Positions 36,075 through 46,081 of a DNA stretch of 64,000 bases are shown piece after piece. The stretch's first letter is position 1. Each line of letters begins with the position of its first letter. Source of the DNA: Pseudomonadota bacterium (GTDB lineage: Bacteria; Pseudomonadota; Alphaproteobacteria; Rhodobacterales; Rhodobacteraceae); NCBI GenBank assembly GCA_021779835.1, contig JAJXZX010000006.1, positions 1-64,000 on the forward strand, in the 5' to 3' direction. The notes beneath the pieces are model-generated. The model saw nothing but the letters and a program-made list of their open reading frames with translations, ran no database searches and was not told where the DNA came from. A program made the translations under genes and the position numbers.

Positions 36075-38411
36075 ATGACCGAAACGCCTGACGAGCCCAA
36101 TATCGAGCCTGAACTGGGGGCTGCGACGACCTCTGAATCGCTGAGCCGCGCGATCGGCGAGCGGTATCTGACCTATGCCCTTTCCACCATCATGCATCGC
36201 GCGCTTCCGGATGCGCGCGATGGGCTGAAACCGGTGCATCGGCGCATTCTGTTCGGGATGCAGCAGATGCGGCTAAGCGCGACCTCTGGCTATCGGAAAA
36301 GCGCGGCGGTAGTCGGTGAGGTGATGGGGAAATATCACCCGCACGGCGATACCGCGATTTATGACGCGATGGCGCGTTTGGCGCAGGATTTCAACGTGCG
36401 CTATCCGCTGGTCGACGGGCAGGGCAACTTTGGCAACATCGACGGGGATAACCCGGCGGCGATGCGCTATACCGAGGCGCGGCTGACGGTGGCGGCCGAG
36501 GCGTTGATGGATGGTCTGGCCGAAAACGCCATTGATTTCCGCCCGAACTATGACGGGCGCGAGGAAGAGCCGGTGGTGATGCCGTCGGCGTTTCCGAACC
36601 TGTTGGCCAATGGCTCTTCCGGGATCGCGGTGGGGATGGCGACGAATATCCCGCCGCATAACCTTGGCGAGTTGATCGACGCCTGCCTGTTGATGATCAA
36701 AGAACCTGACGTGACAGATGAGGCGGTGGTTGCGCTGGTGCCGGGGCCGGATTTCCCGACCGGCGGCGTGATCGTGGAGCCGCGCGCGAATATTCTGGAG
36801 GCATATAAGACGGGGCGGGGCTCGTTCCGTTTGCGCGCGCGTTGGCATGTCGAGGATCTGGGGCGTGGGACGTGGCAGATTGTCGTCACCGAGATCCCGT
36901 ATCAGGTGCAGAAATCCAAGCTGATCGAGAAGCTGGCGGAGTTGATCCAGCTGAAGAAGATCCCGATTTTTGGCGATGTCAGAGACGAAAGCGCCGAGGA
37001 TGTGCGGCTGATCATCGAGCCGAAGGTACGCACGGTGGACCCCGAGATGCTGATGGGGATGCTGTTTCGCAATTCCGATCTTGAGGTGCGCTTCAGCCTT
37101 AACATGAACGTGCTGATCGACGGACGCACACCGAAGGTCTGCTCGCTTAAGGAAGTGTTGCAGGCATTTCTGGATCACCGGCGCGAGGTGTTGCAGCGGC
37201 GCAGCCAGCACCGGCTGGAAAAGATCGACCATCGGTTGGAGGTGTTGGAGGGATTCATCACCGCCTTCCTGAACCTTGACCGGGTGATCGACATCATCCG
37301 TTATGACGACGACCCCAAAGTGGCCTTGATGGTCGAGGATTGGGGGCATCCGCACAAACGGGCGACGAGCGAGAAGGACTATATCTCGCCGCGCACGCTG
37401 GCAAAGGCGGGGGCGATTGACGAGCCAACGCTGACGGACGTGCAGGCCGAAGCGATCCTGAACATGCGGTTGCGGTCGTTGCGGCGGCTGGAAGAGATGG
37501 AGCTGTTGGCCGAGCAGGACGCGTTGATGAAGGAACGCGCGGAGATCGCCGACCTTCTGGACAACCCGCGGTTGCAGTGGAAGCGGATTGCCGAGCAGTT
37601 GCGCGAAACGGGTCTGTTGTTCGGTAAAGGCACGGCGAATGGCGGGCGGCGGTCGGACTTTGCCGAAGCGGGCGAAGTGGAGGAGGTGCCGCTGGAGGCG
37701 ATGATCGAGCGTGAGCCGATCACTGTGGTTTGCTCTAAAATGGGCTGGATTCGCGCGATGAAAGGGCATGTTGCGCTGGATAGCGAGATGAAGTTCAAGG
37801 ATGGCGACGAGGCGCGGTTTATTTTCCACGCCGAGACGACCGATAAGATCCTGATTTTCGGCTCTAACGGGCGGTTTTACACCGTGATGGGGGCGAACCT
37901 GCCGGGTGGGCGCGGCATGGGCGAACCGTTGCGCCTTATGGTCGATCTGCCGAACGAGGCGGAGATCATGGAGATACTGATCCACAAGCCGGGCGAAAAG
38001 CTGTTGGTGGCGTCCTCGGCTGGCGATGGGTTTGTGGTGCCGATGGACGAGGTCGTGGCGCAGACGCGGGCGGGCAAGGTCGTGCTGAACATGCGCGACG
38101 ATGCGCGCGCCAAGGTGTGCCGGATCGTGCGCGGCGATCATGTTGCGGTGGTGGGCGATAACCGCAAGGTGCTGGTGTTTCCGCTGGCCGATCTGCCCGA
38201 GATGGCGCGCGGCAAGGGCAACCGGCTGCAGAAATACAAAGATGGCGGGTTGTCGGATGCCACGACGTTTGTGCTGGCCGATGGGCTAAGCTGGAAAGAT
38301 CCGGCGGGGCGCACACGGGTGGAGCCGGATGTGAGCGAATGGCTTGCGGCGCGCGCGACGGCGGGACGGATGGCGCCGCGTGGCTTTCCGCGGGATAATC
38401 GCTTCAACTGA
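36075..38411 (+). CDS. parC: DNA topoisomerase IV subunit A
   Basis: ParC with ParE unlinks daughter chromosomes. The 778-residue protein has the breakage-reunion domain: YALSTIMHRALPDARDGLKP, GEVMGKYHPHGDTAIYDAM and the active-site Tyr in AMRYTEARLT. A coiled-coil region follows, then a C-terminal beta-pinwheel region shorter than in GyrA and without the GyrA box, so ParC is favoured over GyrA. The first in-frame ATG with family match is 36075 (MTETPDEPNIEP). It stands alone and converges on the glycosyltransferase gene. Confidence 0.95.
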   Translation: MTETPDEPNIEPELGAATTSESLSRAIGERYLTYALSTIMHRALPDARDGLKPVHRRILFGMQQMRLSATSGYRKSAAVVGEVMGKYHPHGDTAIYDAMARLAQDFNVRYPLVDGQGNFGNIDGDNPAAMRYTEARLTVAAEALMDGLAENAIDFRPNYDGREEEPVVMPSAFPNLLANGSSGIAVGMATNIPPHNLGELIDACLLMIKEPDVTDEAVVALVPGPDFPTGGVIVEPRANILEAYKTGRGSFRLRARWHVEDLGRGTWQIVVTEIPYQVQKSKLIEKLAELIQLKKIPIFGDVRDESAEDVRLIIEPKVRTVDPEMLMGMLFRNSDLEVRFSLNMNVLIDGRTPKVCSLKEVLQAFLDHRREVLQRRSQHRLEKIDHRLEVLEGFITAFLNLDRVIDIIRYDDDPKVALMVEDWGHPHKRATSEKDYISPRTLAKAGAIDEPTLTDVQAEAILNMRLRSLRRLEEMELLAEQDALMKERAEIADLLDNPRLQWKRIAEQLRETGLLFGKGTANGGRRSDFAEAGEVEEVPLEAMIEREPITVVCSKMGWIRAMKGHVALDSEMKFKDGDEARFIFHAETTDKILIFGSNGRFYTVMGANLPGGRGMGEPLRLMVDLPNEAEIMEILIHKPGEKLLVASSAGDGFVVPMDEVVAQTRAGKVVLNMRDDARAKVCRIVRGDHVAVVGDNRKVLVFPLADLPEMARGKGNRLQKYKDGGLSDATTFVLADGLSWKDPAGRTRVEPDVSEWLAARATAGRMAPRGFPRDNRFN

Positions 38412-38412
38412 T

Positions 38413-39459
38413 TTACTGGTTTAGAGCCGCTTTGACCGAGGCGGGCGGGGCCATGCCATGCGTGGCGCGCAGCAGGGCCATGGCCTGTGGGCGCTGGCCT
38501 TTCAGTGCCAGTTGCACGGCTTTGGCGAGCGAATAGCCGTAGGCGCCGGGCAGCGACAGCGGCAGGAAGCGGCGGGTGAAGATCATCCGGGCGCGGTGTT
38601 TGAAGTAAACCGAGAACGGCGAGGCGCTGCGCTCCAACGTGGGCGAGCCGATTGATGTGCCCGCGCGGTGCAGTATGGTGGCGCCGGGGCAGATCGCCAG
38701 CGGCAGGGCGCCGCGACGCTGAGCCCAATCAACCTCCTCGTAATACAGGAAATAGGCCTCCTCCAAAGGGCCGGTCGCCTCGTAGAATTCACGCGAGGCG
38801 ACCATACTGGCGCCCATGATGAAGTCGATCGCTGTGGCATCAGGTTGTGGCGTCGCGGCGGCGGAGCGGCCAAGGTTGAGGTTGCCGGTGACGCCGGTGC
38901 AGCGGTCGATGGTGCCGCCGTCGATCTGGATCGTGTCGGGCGCGTGCAGGTAGTTGACGCGTCCCCCCATCAGCGAAAAGCGCGCCGCGGCGCCTCCGTA
39001 GTTGGCGAATAGCGCGGGGGTTTGCGGCGGCACGACGCTATCGGGGTTGAGAATCCAGAAGCGGGTGATTTCTGGATCGCGGGCAAGGTAAGCAAGGCCC
39101 GCGTTGACGCCTGCCGCGAAGCCGCCGTTGCGGCCGGTTTGGATCAGCGTGATCGAGGTGCCGGTTGGTGGCGCGTCAGAGGGTGTGAGCAGCGTCAGAG
39201 GTTTGGGTGCGGCGGGCAGCGGGAAGGGGATGTCGGCGGCGGCGGTGTAGGGCGTGGTGCCTGCGGCCCAGGAGCGCAGGGTGCTGATGGTGGCGTCAGG
39301 CGAGGCGTTATCGACCACCACAATGCGCAGGCGAACGCCGGGCGCAGCGAGCAGGCTTTCGAGGCAGTCGAGGATCACATCGGCCGAGGCATAGGTGACA
39401 ATGATGACGCCGAGGACGGGCAGGGATGCGGGCGGTGTCATCGAGCGGGGGTCTTTCAT
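38413..39459 (-). CDS. Glycosyltransferase family 2
   Basis: The 348-residue protein has a GT-A fold: VIIVTYASADVILDCLESLL and IVVVDNASPDATISTL form the nucleotide-binding part. GGFAAGVNAGLAYL and FWILNPDSVVPP include the metal-binding acidic region, and LYYEEVDWAQR lies near the acceptor side. It resembles rhamnosyltransferase-type enzymes. The C-terminus has an amphipathic region that may touch the membrane. It probably adds a sugar to the lipid-linked repeat unit of the surface polysaccharide. Start uncertain (39459 or 39441). Confidence 0.87.
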   Translation of the reverse strand: MKDPRSMTPPASLPVLGVIIVTYASADVILDCLESLLAAPGVRLRIVVVDNASPDATISTLRSWAAGTTPYTAAADIPFPLPAAPKPLTLLTPSDAPPTGTSITLIQTGRNGGFAAGVNAGLAYLARDPEITRFWILNPDSVVPPQTPALFANYGGAAARFSLMGGRVNYLHAPDTIQIDGGTIDRCTGVTGNLNLGRSAAATPQPDATAIDFIMGASMVASREFYEATGPLEEAYFLYYEEVDWAQRRGALPLAICPGATILHRAGTSIGSPTLERSASPFSVYFKHRARMIFTRRFLPLSLPGAYGYSLAKAVQLALKGQRPQAMALLRATHGMAPPASVKAALNQ

Positions 39460-39486
39460 GGGAGGGAGTATCGGGGCGATGGCGGC

Positions 39487-40989
39487 TTAGTGGTCGGTGT
39501 CGTCCCGCTGCGGGAAGCGCGTGTAGCGGGGGCCGTCGCGGCCTGCCCCCGTGAGTTTGAGCCTCTTGCGTGCGGCACGGGTGTGGTCGGTGGTGTCGGC
39601 GATACGGGTGGGGTTGGGGCTCGGGTCGGACCCATTACGGCGCAGGCGTGCGAAGGGCAGACGCCCGCCGTGCTCGACGGACGCGGCGGTGCCGAGGTTG
39701 GGTGTGCCTGGCTCTGCCGTTTGCATCCACATGCCGGCGCCAAACACGAAATAGACGTAGGAGTAAGCGGTGGCCCAGATATCGACCGTGACAAGTGACA
39801 GGGTCAAGCCGACGAAGGTGAAAATCCACGCGCGGCGCAGGCGGAACGACTGAGGATCACCGTCGAAGTTGCGAAAGCCGATACGGATCATCGCCGTGCC
39901 ATAACCGCTTACCAGCATCACAAAGCCGGGAATACCCATGTGCGAGGCGACAACGAGCCAGTAGTTGTCCATCGTTGGCATGGACATATAGGCCGGGCGT
40001 GCCCAGTCGCGCAGGCCGAGGCCGAAGATCGGATTGGCCCAGACGTTTTGCATGCCGAACTCGTTTATCATGTCTCGGTAATAGGCAGTTTGGGACGAAA
40101 AGGTCGCATAGGTCATAAAGACCCGGATCGGTGTGCGGCTCGACAGCAGGTCGATGCCAACATAAAGCGCGGCGAACACGCCAAGCAGGATCAGCCAGCG
40201 ATGGCGGCTTGATGATAGCAGAAGTGCCCAGCCCAACAGAAAAAGCTGAAGCATGATGGCAAGGATCGCGCCGCTGGACAGGGACAGGAAGGTGCAGATT
40301 ACTATGATCGCGGTGCAGAGAAAGCGTTTGGTTGTGCTTAACACATCCTTGAGCGCAATCAGGCAGAGCGAGAAGGTCATCGAGCAGAAGATGCCAAACA
40401 GGATCGGGTGGGGAAAGACGCCCTGAACCCGCGCGAAGCCAAGCCGACGGGGATAATGGACGGAATAGTCACTCGTCAGACCGGGGATCTTGCGGATCAA
40501 ATCGAGAATGATCGGCTGGTTGGTGATCGTCTCGTATATAGCGAAGGGCAGGAAGGCGCAGGTGACGAAGGTCAGCGCACGGCAAAGCGCGGTGAAATCG
40601 GCGGCGCTGCGGATATAGGCGCGGGTGAAGAGATAGCCGCCAAAGAACTCTACGCCCGTTGATCCGGCGTTTTGCAGGACTTTGTCGGGGTTGTTGACCA
40701 AAAGAACGATGGGAAGCCAGAGGGTGTAGAGGAAAAAGAAGATGTCGGTGGGCAGGATGCGCCCGTATTGCCCCCTGAATAACCGGATCGTCAAAGGCAA
40801 CACACCTACAATCAGCACGAGGCGCGGCGTGGTAAGAAGAAGCGAGCCAAGGTGGAACTGCGCCGGCAACACAACGGCGGCGAGATAGGCAACCAGCGGC
40901 CACGGCAGCCGCGTGATGACGGTATCAGGCGACGGCAGGACCGCTGTGGCCATGCGCGCTTGGCTGACGCTGGTATCGGTCGCTGCCAC
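39487..40989 (-). CDS. O-antigen ligase/polymerase-like membrane protein
   Basis: The 500-residue protein has about ten to twelve membrane helices with a larger periplasmic loop late in the sequence (around FATFSSQTAYYRDMINEFGMQ), the layout of Wzy polymerases and WaaL ligases. SSGAILAIMLQLFLLGWALL and NPIFGLGLRDW match the O-antigen ligase-type pattern. It starts with GTG at 40987-40989, or at an ATG 12 codons later. It probably polymerises or ligates the repeat unit. The hydrophilic C-terminal tail (about 70 residues, Arg/Pro rich) is unusual and may be cytoplasmic. Confidence 0.8.
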   Translation of the reverse strand: MAATDTSVSQARMATAVLPSPDTVITRLPWPLVAYLAAVVLPAQFHLGSLLLTTPRLVLIVGVLPLTIRLFRGQYGRILPTDIFFFLYTLWLPIVLLVNNPDKVLQNAGSTGVEFFGGYLFTRAYIRSAADFTALCRALTFVTCAFLPFAIYETITNQPIILDLIRKIPGLTSDYSVHYPRRLGFARVQGVFPHPILFGIFCSMTFSLCLIALKDVLSTTKRFLCTAIIVICTFLSLSSGAILAIMLQLFLLGWALLLSSSRHRWLILLGVFAALYVGIDLLSSRTPIRVFMTYATFSSQTAYYRDMINEFGMQNVWANPIFGLGLRDWARPAYMSMPTMDNYWLVVASHMGIPGFVMLVSGYGTAMIRIGFRNFDGDPQSFRLRRAWIFTFVGLTLSLVTVDIWATAYSYVYFVFGAGMWMQTAEPGTPNLGTAASVEHGGRLPFARLRRNGSDPSPNPTRIADTTDHTRAARKRLKLTGAGRDGPRYTRFPQRDDTDH

Positions 40990-41112
40990 TCGATTGCCTG
41001 TCTTGTTGCCCGGTGCCCGTTTCGGGCTTGGTCTGTTGCGGGTTTATAACGCAATTGGCGCGGTCAGGCGAGACGGGGGATCCGTGAGCTTGGCAAACGT
41101 GTGGTTTTTGCG

Positions 41113-43155
41113 TCATCGCAAGGTGAAGCCGCCCACGAAACCAGTGAAGGATTTTCCGCCGGGGTAGCCAAGCGTCAGACTGCCGGGGCGCGGATAGGTT
41201 GGCCCCGCGGTGGCGGCGCTGGCACGCAAGGTGCCGTCGGTGGCCAGCGTGACAGTGCCCAAGGCGTCGTCATAGTTTAGCGCGATATCGTGCCAGTTAT
41301 GGTCCAGCAGGGGCAGCGCCCCCGTGTGCAGGATGATCGGGCCTTTGGCGGCCATCATCCACAGTTGCACCCCGCCATTAGGCACGATGGTCAGCACAAG
41401 CGAATTGGTAATGCGCAGGATCTGCCCTGAGGGGTCGGTGGATTCGGCGGCGCGCAGCTTGAGGGTGATGTCTAGCGTTGTGGCGTCAAACATGTCGGAG
41501 AGCAGTGATTTGTCAACCGAGGTGAAAGGGCCTCCTTGGCCGGTGGCGAGGGCAAAGGTCTCTGCGCCGGGCGGATTCACCGGTTTGAGGCCAGAAAGCG
41601 GCTTCATCATCGCGCCCGAGCGCACCAAAAGCGCGCCGGTTGCGGGGTCGAAGCGCAGCAAATCGTTGGCGACAATGGTGATGGGCACCGTGACGCTGAC
41701 CGGGATCGGCGTCGCGAGGGTGAGGGTGGCGCTATAGGTGCCGGGGGACTGGAAGTCATGGGTGATGACGGTGCCGCTGGCAGTATAACCGTCACTAAAC
41801 CGCCAGCTTATTGCATTGGGCGGCAGCGGCTTGGCATCCGGCCCAGTGCTGAGGCTTGCATCAAAACGGCGGGCGGTGGCTGATGTCGCGTTAATCGAGA
41901 ACAGCGCCGCGTTGGCCGTGGGGCGGTAGTGGAGCGCGGGCGCGCCTGCGTGAAGCCGGTCAATCTCGCCTCCCGGCCGGGCGAGGATGGTGCCGCCACT
42001 CGTCAGTGTTGAGGTGATGAAGCTGTGCCCATAGCCGTTTTCAGCAATGTTAGAGCCGCGATGCACCAGAACGTTATCGCGCACCGTCCAGTCGGGCTGT
42101 TGGGTGTAGCCGTTGATCGCGGCGGTAACGTTGCCCTCGATCACCACGTTGCGGTCTTTCGGGTTGACGTTGATTGTGGGCACATAGGCTGCGGGCGCGA
42201 CGATGCGGCTGGCGGCGGTGGCCGAGGTGTCTGGCACCTCCAGCACCGTGTTGTGCCGGATGATGAGGCCATCGGTTTCGCCCACCGTGATGCCGTGATG
42301 ATGGTTGTTGGTGAGGGTGTTATCCTCGATCACGATGTTGCGGTAATACATCTCTGTCCCGGCGCGGCCTTGATCGACCTGTTCGTTGCGGATGAAGATC
42401 GACTGGGTAAAGCTGCCGTGGCCGATGTCAAAGTGATTGCCGCGAATGGTGACGTCGGTGGTGGGTGTCTTTTCGCCATTGGTCCACATTTGCAGCATGT
42501 CGCGGTGATCGTTCCAGTTGGGCTGGCCGATGAAGTCGTGGCTGTGGTTGCCCTCGATCAGTGCATGCTGCACCGCGATAATGTCCATCCCGTCAGAGCG
42601 CATGGCGGAAAAGTCATTGGCGCGGATGATGATGTGGTCACTTTCGCGCACGGTGAGGCCGGTAAAAAAGTCACTAAAGCGGTTGCCGGTGAGGGTCAGG
42701 CCAGAGACGCCGCGCGCCATCAGGCCGTTGCCGTTGCCCAGGCCATCGACGATGGTTGCGGTGCCGGAGGCATTGGCGCCGATGAAGGTGTTGTCGCTTA
42801 GCGTCAGGTTCTGGCCGCCGGTGATGGTGAAGGGCGCCGCCCATTTCTGGTCTCCGGGGTGGAAAGTGTAGGTAAAGGCGAGGTGGTCCAGGGTAAGGTT
42901 GGAGGTGCCGTGCGTGGCCAATCCGTCGATGCGGGCGGGATGTGACGGGTCGGCGGAGGTCAGGGTGACGGGCGCGCTGAACGCCGTTGTGGTGAGGGTG
43001 AGCGTGCCGTAATCGCCGGGCGCGAGGCGGAAAACCTCCCCCCCTTTCGCAGTGGCGAGCGCTTGGGCGAGGGCGGCGGGGGTGGCAATGGTGACATCGG
43101 CTTGGGCCGTCGCGGGAACCAGCAACGCGCAGAGGGCGATCAGTCGGAGGAACAT
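41113..43155 (-). CDS. Secreted right-handed beta-helix protein, possible polysaccharide lyase or epimerase
   Basis: The 680-residue protein has a signal peptide (cleavage likely after ATAQA, residue 19). A long right-handed beta-helix follows (about residues 40-350), with repeated turns such as [35 protein letters not shown] and [13 protein letters not shown]. Then comes a PKD-like segment (about 430-480, [18 protein letters not shown]) and a C-terminal LamG/concanavalin-like domain (about 545-680, [21 protein letters not shown]). Beta-helix proteins with these domains often cleave or epimerise acidic polysaccharides. Its neighbours make and export polysaccharide. Catalytic residues could not be assigned by eye. 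Confidence 0.78.
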   Translation of the reverse strand: MFLRLIALCALLVPATAQADVTIATPAALAQALATAKGGEVFRLAPGDYGTLTLTTTAFSAPVTLTSADPSHPARIDGLATHGTSNLTLDHLAFTYTFHPGDQKWAAPFTITGGQNLTLSDNTFIGANASGTATIVDGLGNGNGLMARGVSGLTLTGNRFSDFFTGLTVRESDHIIIRANDFSAMRSDGMDIIAVQHALIEGNHSHDFIGQPNWNDHRDMLQMWTNGEKTPTTDVTIRGNHFDIGHGSFTQSIFIRNEQVDQGRAGTEMYYRNIVIEDNTLTNNHHHGITVGETDGLIIRHNTVLEVPDTSATAASRIVAPAAYVPTINVNPKDRNVVIEGNVTAAINGYTQQPDWTVRDNVLVHRGSNIAENGYGHSFITSTLTSGGTILARPGGEIDRLHAGAPALHYRPTANAALFSINATSATARRFDASLSTGPDAKPLPPNAISWRFSDGYTASGTVITHDFQSPGTYSATLTLATPIPVSVTVPITIVANDLLRFDPATGALLVRSGAMMKPLSGLKPVNPPGAETFALATGQGGPFTSVDKSLLSDMFDATTLDITLKLRAAESTDPSGQILRITNSLVLTIVPNGGVQLWMMAAKGPIILHTGALPLLDHNWHDIALNYDDALGTVTLATDGTLRASAATAGPTYPRPGSLTLGYPGGKSFTGFVGGFTLR

Positions 43156-43281
43156 CGAGAGGAGCTTTCAAAGTGGGGCGGCATGGAGCAGCGCTTGCCC
43201 GACAGTGCCGCGCGCGGTAGCCTGTTGCCAACCCCAATGTTGCGTGCCAGTCGGTTTCGCACGCGAAACACCGGAGCCGGG

Positions 43282-43785
43282 ATGACCACTGAAACCATGC
43301 CGATGAAGAAAGCGCGCCGTCGGGGGCTGAACCGGATCGCGGGTCTGCGCAACGCGCTGGTCTCGCTGCGGCGGATTTGGCTGACGCGGGTGTGGGGGAT
43401 GGACATTCATCCGACGGCGATGCTGTCGATGTCGGCCAAGCTGGACCGGACCTTTCCGATTGGTGTCCACGTGGGGCGAGCGTCTTATGTAGCGTTCGAG
43501 GCGCGGATATTGACGCATGACCGGACGCGGGGCCTATATCTGCACACGCGGGTTGGCGAGAACTGCTTTATCGGTGGGCGCAGTCTGATCCTTCCGGGGG
43601 TGGTGATTGGTGATAATTCGGTGATTGGTGCGGGGTCGGTGGTGACGAAGTCTGTGCCGCCCCGGTCGCTTGTGGCGGGCAATCCGGCGCGGATCTTACG
43701 CTCTGACATCGAGGTTGGCGAATATGGGCGGTTCCTGACGGCGGATGCGAGGGAAAGCACGCTGGCCGAACAGGGGCTGACCTAA
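43282..43785 (+). CDS. Hexapeptide-repeat acyltransferase
   Basis: The 167-residue protein has the left-handed beta-helix typical of O-acetyltransferases: [47 protein letters not shown] (split here by position only) and a C-terminal [14 protein letters not shown] with the conserved NPA motif. The putative acceptor is a sugar or glycolipid. It starts at ATG 43282, with a GGAG 7 bases upstream, and is the first of two plus-strand genes here. It probably decorates the surface polysaccharide; acceptor is inferred from context. Confidence 0.82.
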   Translation: MTTETMPMKKARRRGLNRIAGLRNALVSLRRIWLTRVWGMDIHPTAMLSMSAKLDRTFPIGVHVGRASYVAFEARILTHDRTRGLYLHTRVGENCFIGGRSLILPGVVIGDNSVIGAGSVVTKSVPPRSLVAGNPARILRSDIEVGEYGRFLTADARESTLAEQGLT

Positions 43786-43963
43786 TCGCGCAGGGCAGCG
43801 CACGGTGATTTGGGCAAATGCGCAACGCGGGCGGGGCTGTGCTATGCACGGCCTCGGTCGCCTGATGTCGTTGGGCGGAAACGAGACTTGTCCGCGCAGG
43901 TGCGGGCCCATCGCACATTGCAGTTTTCAGGGTCCGCGTGCGGGACTTTGAGGGAGATTGCAG

Positions 43964-46063
43964 ATGTCCATGATGATCGGCCTTGGCCTGACGAACCCGA
44001 TGGCTTTGCGCAAGGCGGCGGTGGTGCAGCCGGTGCAGGCGGTGAATGCGGATGGGTGGAGCGTGACCTATCCGACGCCGCCCGAGACGTTTAACCCAGT
44101 TGCCGCGCCGCAGATCTTGAGCGTGCAGCGCGCCGGGTTCAACGCGGCGGGGGCGGCCGTAACGGTGACGGACCACCTGACACTTATGGCGCGGGTGCGC
44201 CAGCCCTATCCGGCGCAGGCGACGTTGACGGCGGATCGGGTGGCGCTGTCAGATTTCGTCTATGCGGGCGACGTGGTGCCGGGGGTCACAAATGGCTCTA
44301 ACCTTGCATATCCGCAGCCGATTGCGTGTTGGTTGACGCCGGATCTTGAGCGGGCGCGAGGCACGACGTTTGCCGCGCAATTGGCGGTGGCGCATGCCTA
44401 TGCGCGCGCCGGGCGGCCGGTGGCGGCGGTGAAGTTCATCGCCTCGGACGGGGTGAATACGGTGACGCAGATGGTGAGTGCGATGACGTCGCGGCAGTTC
44501 GCTTCTGGCCTCTATGCGCCGTATTTTGAGGCGAATATTGACCTTAGCACGCTGACGGCGGGGGTGATTTGTACACTGGATGCGGTGATTTATCCGTGGG
44601 TTGGCAACGCGTTCCAACTGTCGGTCGATGCCGGGGCCTATCCGACCATCAACCTGTCGGTGCTGAAGTTCTTGAACGACCGGGCGGGTAGCTACGGCGA
44701 CGCCTTTGCCTATGTGAATGCCACAGTGGGGAGCAATGCCACGGCGGTAGTGTCGGCCGCGGCGGCCACGGCCATGGCAGCGCCTTTTGCCACGATTGCG
44801 GCGGCGGCGGCGGCGATCAAGACCTTTAACGCGGCGCATTATGGGCGCAGCGATACCAGCGGCGGCACGATCCGGCTGGTGGCGGGCGTCCATGCGCACG
44901 CGAATTTCAGTGCCGCAACATCGGGTGCAATTCCGCTGGTGATCGAGGCGGCGGACGTGAACGCGAAGGCCAGCACGGTTTACACGGACAACGGGGCCAA
45001 CGTGTCAGCAGGGTTCCCGAGCAAGGTCAAGCTGAAGGATTTGACGCTGCGCAAGGTGGGGGCCTCAGTGATTTTCCTCGATAACGGGGCGACGATTGCC
45101 ACGCTTGATCGCATGATGGTGTTGCAGAATGTGACGGTCGATCGCAACGGCACCTCGACTTTCGGTGCGTGGATCTATCGCACCGGGCGGATGTATCTGG
45201 TCGAGGTTGATGGCGCGGCGGACGGGTTGTTTTCTGTTTACAACGGAAATGCCTGCAAAGAAATCAACGCGGTAGGCTGTTCCGGGGCCTGGGGCAGCAC
45301 GCTGATCTTTAACGCGGTGGGGTGCAAGCTCTACTCGATGCAGCGCGTGACCGGGTTCGCCAATGTTGAGGTGGGCGTGGGGCAGTTGGTGCATCATTGC
45401 ATGCTGACTGAAACGGTGGATGGCCATCAGGCGTTTCTGGCGAGCGGGCTGGAAATTGGCGCGCGCGGGCAGGGGCTGGTTGGCTGTGTGCTGGAGCAGA
45501 CCGGGGGGGCAACTGGCGCGGTGCTGCGGATGCAGGCGGATAGTGACGTGTTTGCGGCGCAGAACGTGCTGTATATCGGCGTGACGGCGGTGGGGTCGCG
45601 CAGCAACTGGCTGTATCAGGATAGTGGCAGCACAACGATCGCCAAGCGTGGCTTTCGGCGGTTTTCGGTCGATTTGCAGCACAATACAAAGACGGATGTG
45701 TTTGGCGCGAACAGCAATCTGGTTGGGAATTGGCCCGCCGCCTACAACGTTGGCAACCAAAGCAATGCGGCTGTGCAGGGCAGCTCTGACGGGGGAGTGG
45801 CTGTGCCGGGCGCTGGGGTCTGGCTGGGCGAGGTTGCGGGCTTGGGGGATGCTTATGGCTCGGCCACGGCGCCACTGGTGACGGCCTGGGCGAACGACCA
45901 GAGCTTTGCCGGAGGGCGCGCGGGGGGCGGGGATTATACGCCGGGCGCAGGGAACACGTTACCGCGTGTGCCTGCCGGGATGGCGCCTTATCCGGTGGAC
46001 ATGATGGGGCGCGCGGTGCGCAATGACGGTGGCGCGGTGGCGGGGGCGGTTCAGCCCGCATGA
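43964..46063 (+). CDS. Unsecreted beta-helix protein, candidate GTA/phage spike fibre
   Basis: The 699-residue protein has no signal peptide and begins MSMMIGLGLTNPMALRKA, an opening like Rhodobacterales particle-associated proteins. Residues 1-250 form an N-terminal domain, then an Ala-rich hinge (about 265-285). A beta-helix-like region follows (about 300-560) with repeating short strands (VKLKDLTLRKVG, LVHHCMLTETV, GLVGCVLEQTGG), and a tail ends VRNDGGAVAGAVQ. The layout, large size and lack of export signal fit a virus- or GTA-like receptor-binding fibre or spike. A spike base gene lies 2.7 kb away. Identity as spike fibre is inferred. Confidence 0.55.
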   Translation: MSMMIGLGLTNPMALRKAAVVQPVQAVNADGWSVTYPTPPETFNPVAAPQILSVQRAGFNAAGAAVTVTDHLTLMARVRQPYPAQATLTADRVALSDFVYAGDVVPGVTNGSNLAYPQPIACWLTPDLERARGTTFAAQLAVAHAYARAGRPVAAVKFIASDGVNTVTQMVSAMTSRQFASGLYAPYFEANIDLSTLTAGVICTLDAVIYPWVGNAFQLSVDAGAYPTINLSVLKFLNDRAGSYGDAFAYVNATVGSNATAVVSAAAATAMAAPFATIAAAAAAIKTFNAAHYGRSDTSGGTIRLVAGVHAHANFSAATSGAIPLVIEAADVNAKASTVYTDNGANVSAGFPSKVKLKDLTLRKVGASVIFLDNGATIATLDRMMVLQNVTVDRNGTSTFGAWIYRTGRMYLVEVDGAADGLFSVYNGNACKEINAVGCSGAWGSTLIFNAVGCKLYSMQRVTGFANVEVGVGQLVHHCMLTETVDGHQAFLASGLEIGARGQGLVGCVLEQTGGATGAVLRMQADSDVFAAQNVLYIGVTAVGSRSNWLYQDSGSTTIAKRGFRRFSVDLQHNTKTDVFGANSNLVGNWPAAYNVGNQSNAAVQGSSDGGVAVPGAGVWLGEVAGLGDAYGSATAPLVTAWANDQSFAGGRAGGGDYTPGAGNTLPRVPAGMAPYPVDMMGRAVRNDGGAVAGAVQPA

Positions 46064-46081
46064 CGGCTGCTGCGGGACAGG

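Noticed and set aside
36273-38141. 622-codon open frame opposite parC
   Set aside because: Shadow of parC; His/Arg-rich low-information protein, no start site or family match.
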